Shown: piece by piece, positions 14,810 to 18,161 of the stretch
How the letters are laid out: each line of letters begins with the position of its first letter
Numbering within the stretch: the stretch's first letter is position 1
Assembly (NCBI GenBank): GCA_019420405.1
Contig: JAHZHF010000031.1
Location: 1 to 18,161, forward strand
Source: Clostridiales bacterium
Lineage (GTDB): Bacteria > Bacillota > Clostridia > Lachnospirales > Lachnospiraceae
DNA length: 18,161 bases
Reading direction: 5' to 3'
Program-made: the position numbers and the translations under genes
The notes under the pieces: generated by a model
Told to the model about the DNA's origin: nothing
The model's input: only the letters and a program-made list of their open reading frames with translations
Databases searched by the model: none

Positions 14810-15629
14810 AATTCGCTGTCCTTTCCGCTTTCTTTTTTCTTGTTTCCGGCTGTTTCACAGGCAGACAGATCGTCCTGTCCACTCCGTACCTGTCCTGTAT
14901 GGTAACCACATCCATCTCAATATCATACACTGCTTCCAGATTCTCAGGGGTGATGACGTCCTTCGGCGCTCCGAATCCAGCCACGCTCCCGTCTTTCATG
15001 AGCAGCACCTTGCTCCCGATGGAAGCCGGATGCTCCGGGCTGTGGGTAGACATAACCACACAGTATCCCTTCCCCGCAAGGTCTGTGATCACTTCCATAA
15101 GAAGCTGATGGTTGGCATAGTCAAGGTTCGCGGCGGGCTCATCCATCACGAACACCTTCGCGGACTGACAGATGGCGCGGGCGATCAAAATCAGCTGCCG
15201 CTGGCCGCCGCTTAAGGCTGTATACTTCTCGTTTGCAAGATGCAGGGCATTCACCTTCTCCAGCGCCGCAAACGCCGCAGCCCGGTCAGGGGCCTTCGGA
15301 GTGTCAAATGCGGAAAAATGCGACGCCCGCCCCATAATCACCACATCCAGCACCGTATAGGCGAAAACCGGACTGTGATACTGGGGGATATATGCGATCA
15401 GCTTCGCCAGTTCTTTCGGCGGAAGATCCTTGGTCTCCCTCCCATCGATCCGTATGCTTCCTCCTGAGACCGGAAGGGAACCGAGAAGGAGGCGGAACAG
15501 CGTCGTCTTGCCGCAGCCGTTGGGACCCACCAGACAGAGGATATCCCCGCTGTCCGCGGAGCAGGTCACCCCTTTTACAATATCTCCATGTCCGTACCCG
15601 CCCCGGACATCCTGTATTTCCAAAAGCAT
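14796..15629 (-). CDS. ABC transporter ATPase (FecE/BtuD type), probable molybdate/tungstate or other metal uptake
   Basis: 277-aa cytoplasmic ATPase of a class II (BtuCD-like) importer. Walker A GPNGCGKT at 35-42, the Q-loop at about 83 (YIPQYHSP), signature LSGGQRQ at 139-145, Walker B VFVMDEP at 159-165, D-loop NLD at about 168-170 and switch histidine in STHSPEH at about 194-200 are all intact. It pairs with the permease encoded 7 nt upstream. AGGAG eight bases before the ATG sets the start. The position next to MoeA and a THEP1 NTPase points to molybdate or tungstate, as in the Haemophilus MolB-MolC-MolA system, which is of this transporter class. Iron-siderophore or cobalamin uptake cannot be excluded from sequence alone. 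Confidence 0.9.
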   Translation of the reverse strand: MLLEIQDVRGGYGHGDIVKGVTCSADSGDILCLVGPNGCGKTTLFRLLLGSLPVSGGSIRIDGRETKDLPPKELAKLIAYIPQYHSPVFAYTVLDVVIMGRASHFSAFDTPKAPDRAAAFAALEKVNALHLANEKYTALSGGQRQLILIARAICQSAKVFVMDEPAANLDYANHQLLMEVITDLAGKGYCVVMSTHSPEHPASIGSKVLLMKDGSVAGFGAPKDVITPENLEAVYDIEMDVVTIQDRYGVDRTICLPVKQPETRKKKAERTANYEGE

Positions 15630-15636
15630 ACTGATT

Positions 15637-16674
15637 TCACTCCTTTTTCTTGATGATCAGATAGACAAAGAAGGGGGCCCCCATGATGCTGGTGACAACG
15701 CCCAGAGGCAGCTCCATGGAGAGAACCGAGCGTGCAACATCATCCATCAGCACCAGGTATCCTGCACCGAGCATGGCGCTTGCAGGAATGAGCCTTCCAT
15801 AGTCCGCGCCCACAAGCGCTCTTGCCATATGCGGAACCATAAGCCCCACCCAGCCGATCAATCCGCCCAGGCAGACCGCCGATGCGCTTAAGAGCGTGGA
15901 GGCAACAATAAAAATCAGCCGGTAGCGCCGGATATTGATCCCCAGACTCTTCGCCTCTTCTTCATCCAGTGTCAGAAGATTGATCCGCCAGCGCAGGATG
16001 AGAATAACAAGAAGGCCGACCACCATGGGAGCAGCGCTCCAGGCAAAGGAATCCATCGTCGTCTTCGTCAGGCTTCCCATGAGCCAGAATGTAATCTGCT
16101 GCAGAACGTCATTGGGATCTGCCACATATTTAATCATGGTGACGCCCGCGTTGCACAATGCCATAATCATAGAACCCGTAAGAACAAGGCTGAGCGTCTG
16201 TGAATGTGCGGATTTGCGGCTGATCAGATAAGAGGATGCCACGGCGGCGATTCCCCCGGCAAACGCCGACACCTGAACGACCGCATTCGAGGCCCCGCAG
16301 AGAATGGCGAACGCCGCTCCGAGACTGGCTCCCGACGAAACGCCCAGGATATCCGGCGACACAAGCGGATTCCGGAACATTCCCTGATAGGCAGATCCCG
16401 CAACCGCCAGGGCCGCGCCGATGAAGGCTGCGGACAGAATACGGGGCAGACGGATGCTCCAGAAGATCGTGACCGCCTGGGGCAGAATCTCTCCCTGATA
16501 TCCGAACTTTGAGAGAAACGCTTCGATCACCTGCATCGGTGACAGCGGATAATATCCCACCCAGAAAGAAAGAATTACAACTGCGAATAATATAATAACC
16601 ATCACCAGCATCAGAATGGAATATCGGCGTCTGATCTTTGATTCATTTTGAATTTCACTGTGATTCTTATGCAT
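15637..16674 (-). CDS. ABC transporter permease, FecCD/BtuC family
   Basis: 345-aa membrane subunit with about ten hydrophobic segments after a short charged N-terminus (MHKNHSEIQNESKIRRR). The family motif RLPRILSAAFIGAALAVAG followed by QGMFRNPLVSPDILGVSSGA (about residues 74-114) is well conserved, as are LGGLIGWVGLMVPHMARALVGADYGRLIPASAMLGA and the C-terminal ELPLGVVTSIMGAPFFVYLI, which includes the ATPase-coupling region. It would form a homodimeric pore with the ATPase encoded next. The start has a modest GGCAGGA site close to the ATG. First gene of the leftward operon; its promoter (TTGACA at 16798-16793, TATATT at 16775-16770) lies in the divergent region shared with the binding-protein gene. 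Confidence 0.9.
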   Translation of the reverse strand: MHKNHSEIQNESKIRRRYSILMLVMVIILFAVVILSFWVGYYPLSPMQVIEAFLSKFGYQGEILPQAVTIFWSIRLPRILSAAFIGAALAVAGSAYQGMFRNPLVSPDILGVSSGASLGAAFAILCGASNAVVQVSAFAGGIAAVASSYLISRKSAHSQTLSLVLTGSMIMALCNAGVTMIKYVADPNDVLQQITFWLMGSLTKTTMDSFAWSAAPMVVGLLVILILRWRINLLTLDEEEAKSLGINIRRYRLIFIVASTLLSASAVCLGGLIGWVGLMVPHMARALVGADYGRLIPASAMLGAGYLVLMDDVARSVLSMELPLGVVTSIMGAPFFVYLIIKKKE

Positions 16675-16698
16675 AAATATTTCCTGCCTTTTTTAATC

Positions 16699-16820
16699 TT
16701 GACACAACTATGTGGGTGTGCTATCCTTACTCACAGGCGTTATATTTTGAAAAACTATACGCTTTTCAAAATATAACATATTGCCTGTTATATGTCAATT
16801 TTATAGCCGTGATTAACAGG
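16699..16820. promoter_or_regulatory. Divergent control region with perfect 15-bp inverted repeat
   Basis: GTTATATTTTGAAAA (16739-16753) and TTTTCAAAATATAAC (16763-16777) are a perfect inverted repeat with a 9-bp spacer. The leftward promoter is TTGACA (16798 to 16793), 17 bp, TATATT (16775 to 16770); its -10 lies in the right arm. A rightward promoter for the binding protein may be TTGACA (16699-16704), 17 bp, TATCCT (16722-16727), just before the left arm. CCTGTTA (16784-16790) and TAACAGG (16814-16820) form a second, 7-bp inverted repeat in the rightward leader. The CGTTATATT/AATATAAC half sites look like ModE sites, but the spacing is much wider than in E. coli. The bound regulator is unknown. 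Confidence 0.6.
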
Positions 16821-16878
16821 ATACAAGGTAACAGTTCACTGGCTTTAAAATTGAACAAAATTGTAAAGGGGGATTCAG

Positions 16879-18009
16879 ATGAAACCACAAAAGAGACTTC
16901 TTTCCATGATTCTCGCTCTTCTTCTGGCTTTCGGGGCTCTTACCGGCTGCTCTCAGTCGTCCGATTCGTCCGGGGACACTGCGAACGTGGAAAGCGACAC
17001 CACCTTGGATTCCGGTGACTCACAGGAAGCTGAAACCCGCGAGATTACAGATATGGCAGGACGTACCATGACGATTCCCACCGAGATTGACTCTGTATTT
17101 TCCACAGGCCCGGTGGCAGCCATCTACCTGTACACAATTGCTCCGGACAGGCTTCTCGGCTGGAATTACGAACTGAATGACATTGAGAAGAGTATCATCC
17201 TCGATGAGTATGAGACGCTTCCGAACTTCGGAATGGGAGATTCTGTCAACTATGAGGCAGTGATCGAGGCAAACCCGACCATCGCTCTCAACGTGGGCAC
17301 GATCAACGACGCCATGATTTCTGACTGTGACGATCTCTCAGAGAAACTGGGCGTCCCGGTCATAGCTGTAGACGGCGATCTCGAGTCAGCACCGGAAGCA
17401 TACCGCTTCCTGGGCGACCTCTTCGGCGTGGAGGATGACGCTGAGAAACTTGCAGCTTATGCGGAAGAAACTTTCGATGACATTGCGAACATGAACGTTC
17501 CCGAGGAAGAGAAAGTACGCATCTACTACGGAAACGGAGAAGATTCACTGGAGACAGCTCCGGCAGGTTCTTCACACGCTGACATCATCGATATGGTCAA
17601 TGCGGTAAATGTTGCTGATCTTGAGCTCGGAGACGGCTCCCGCGTGCAGATCTCCACAGAGCAGCTCCTCGCATGGGATCCCGACGTGATCATTGTCAAC
17701 GGAGAGCCCAAATCCAATATGAGCGGAAGTTCTGCAGCAGAGGCAATCCTGAACAATCCGGACTACGCTTCACTGAAAGCAGTCCAGAACCAGCAGGTAT
17801 ACGGCACACCGAACGCCCCATTCAGCTGGGTGGACCGTCCGCCCGGCCCGAACCGTATCATCGGAATCCGCTGGCTGTCAGGACTGATCTATCCGGATTA
17901 TCTGAACTTTGATGTGGATGAAGAAGTAAAAGAGTTCTTCAGTCTCTTCTACCATGTAGATCTGACAGACGAACAGCTTCAGAATCTTTATAACGGGACT
18001 GTAGGCTAA
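16879..18009 (+). CDS. ABC transporter substrate-binding lipoprotein (FecB/MolA-like)
   Basis: 376-aa secreted lipoprotein. A signal peptide (KRLLSMILALLLAFGA) ends in the lipobox LTGC with Cys24 as the lipidated residue. An acidic Ser/Asp/Gly linker (about 25-50) precedes the binding fold: ITDMAGRTMTIPTEIDSVFS (about 56-75) starts the first lobe, a long helix follows near 170-195, and the second lobe holds LLAWDPDVIIVNGE. The FSWVDRPPGPNRIIGIRWL stretch (about 314-332) is characteristic of COG0614 proteins of the MolA-like kind. It would deliver ligand to the FecCD-type permease encoded divergently. AAAGGGGG seven bases upstream gives the start. The ligand is inferred as molybdate/tungstate from the MoeA context. 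Copy 3 of the inverted-repeat element begins 11 nt after the stop. Confidence 0.88.
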   Translation: MKPQKRLLSMILALLLAFGALTGCSQSSDSSGDTANVESDTTLDSGDSQEAETREITDMAGRTMTIPTEIDSVFSTGPVAAIYLYTIAPDRLLGWNYELNDIEKSIILDEYETLPNFGMGDSVNYEAVIEANPTIALNVGTINDAMISDCDDLSEKLGVPVIAVDGDLESAPEAYRFLGDLFGVEDDAEKLAAYAEETFDDIANMNVPEEEKVRIYYGNGEDSLETAPAGSSHADIIDMVNAVNVADLELGDGSRVQISTEQLLAWDPDVIIVNGEPKSNMSGSSAAEAILNNPDYASLKAVQNQQVYGTPNAPFSWVDRPPGPNRIIGIRWLSGLIYPDYLNFDVDEEVKEFFSLFYHVDLTDEQLQNLYNGTVG

Positions 18010-18020
18010 ATGTAACAGCT

Positions 18021-18161
18021 CAGCTATAAAGTTAACGAACTTCTGTTTAAAAAACGTCCGAAAACAGGGACGATTCTCAAACATATTCTGCGGGGATGGA
18101 GGATTTTTCTCGAAATAGAGCTGTTTTCTAGGTTTTTTAAGACGGAAGTTAATGACTATAT
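18021..18161. repeat. Inverted-repeat intergenic element, copy 3 (short form, cut by window edge)
   Basis: The left end (18021-18067, CAGCTATAAAGTTAACGAAC...GAAAACAG) matches the terminal repeat of the 5168-5511 copy, and the right end (about 18117-18161, ending TTAATGACTATAT) is its inverted partner, probably missing only the last few bases beyond the window. Between them, 18085-18104 repeats ATTCTGCGGGGATGGAGGAT from the inner arm of copy 2, but only once: the second arm and the big central hairpin are absent. The copy is thus about 146 bp against 344 bp. It starts 11 nt after the stop of the substrate-binding protein gene. Confidence 0.75.

Noticed and set aside
16738..16778. Canonical ModE site
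   Set aside because: The half sites resemble CGTTATAT/ATATAACG, but the gap between them is about 23 bp instead of about 7 bp, so I list it only as an unassigned operator.
16780..16878. Molybdenum-cofactor riboswitch before the binding-protein gene
   Set aside because: The leader is too short and AT-rich and I see only one 7-bp stem (16784-16790/16814-16820), not the multi-stem layout of that riboswitch class. A covariance-model search would settle it.

Overview
The window looks like chromosome from a spore-forming, Gram-positive anaerobe of the Clostridia, most likely a Lachnospiraceae-type gut bacterium. The evidence is the spoVA sporulation genes, strong AGGAGG-type ribosome binding sites, TTGACA/TATAAT promoters, a mid-range GC content, and families such as NptA-PhoU, THEP1 NTPase and YfcC that are common in that group. 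The species cannot be named from the sequence. Almost all genes lie on the minus strand; spoVAC and the substrate-binding lipoprotein at the right end are the exceptions.

Layout. 1-271: right part of an inverted-repeat element. 279-1919: Na+/phosphate cotransporter with a PhoU-like tail, preceded by a direct repeat that resembles a Pho box. 2029-4162: spore dipicolinate-channel genes spoVAE and spoVAD (minus) and spoVAC (plus), split into a divergent arrangement. 4235-5092: a TrmH/SpoU RNA methyltransferase whose 3' end runs into a 14-bp tandem repeat. 5168-5511: a complete copy of the inverted-repeat element, just after the stop of a small membrane-protein gene (5521-5703). 5813-6753: marR-ridA pair with its own promoter and a likely operator.

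7010-12243 is a four-gene minus-strand operon, visibly more AT-rich than its right-hand neighbour: YfcC-type carrier, MFS transporter, PatB/MalY-type C-S beta-lyase and M20 amidohydrolase. With ridA next door this fits uptake, deacylation and cleavage of an N-acyl S-conjugate of cysteine, with RidA removing the reactive enamine/imine; the substrate is inferred, not seen.

12650-18009 is a metal/oxyanion locus, probably molybdate or tungstate. A FecCD-type permease, ATPase, methyltransferase joined to the start of a MoeA, a broken MoeA remainder and a THEP1-type NTPase run leftward; the substrate-binding lipoprotein runs rightward. Both directions are controlled from an intergenic region carrying a perfect 15-bp inverted repeat. 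The MoeA appears inactivated by an internal deletion.

The most unusual feature is the dispersed element seen three times (1-271, 5168-5511, 18021-18161). It has about 45-bp imperfect terminal inverted repeats. Two copies contain a large nested hairpin with a shared 20-base apical motif. Each copy starts 7-11 nt after the stop codon of a gene, in the same orientation relative to that gene.
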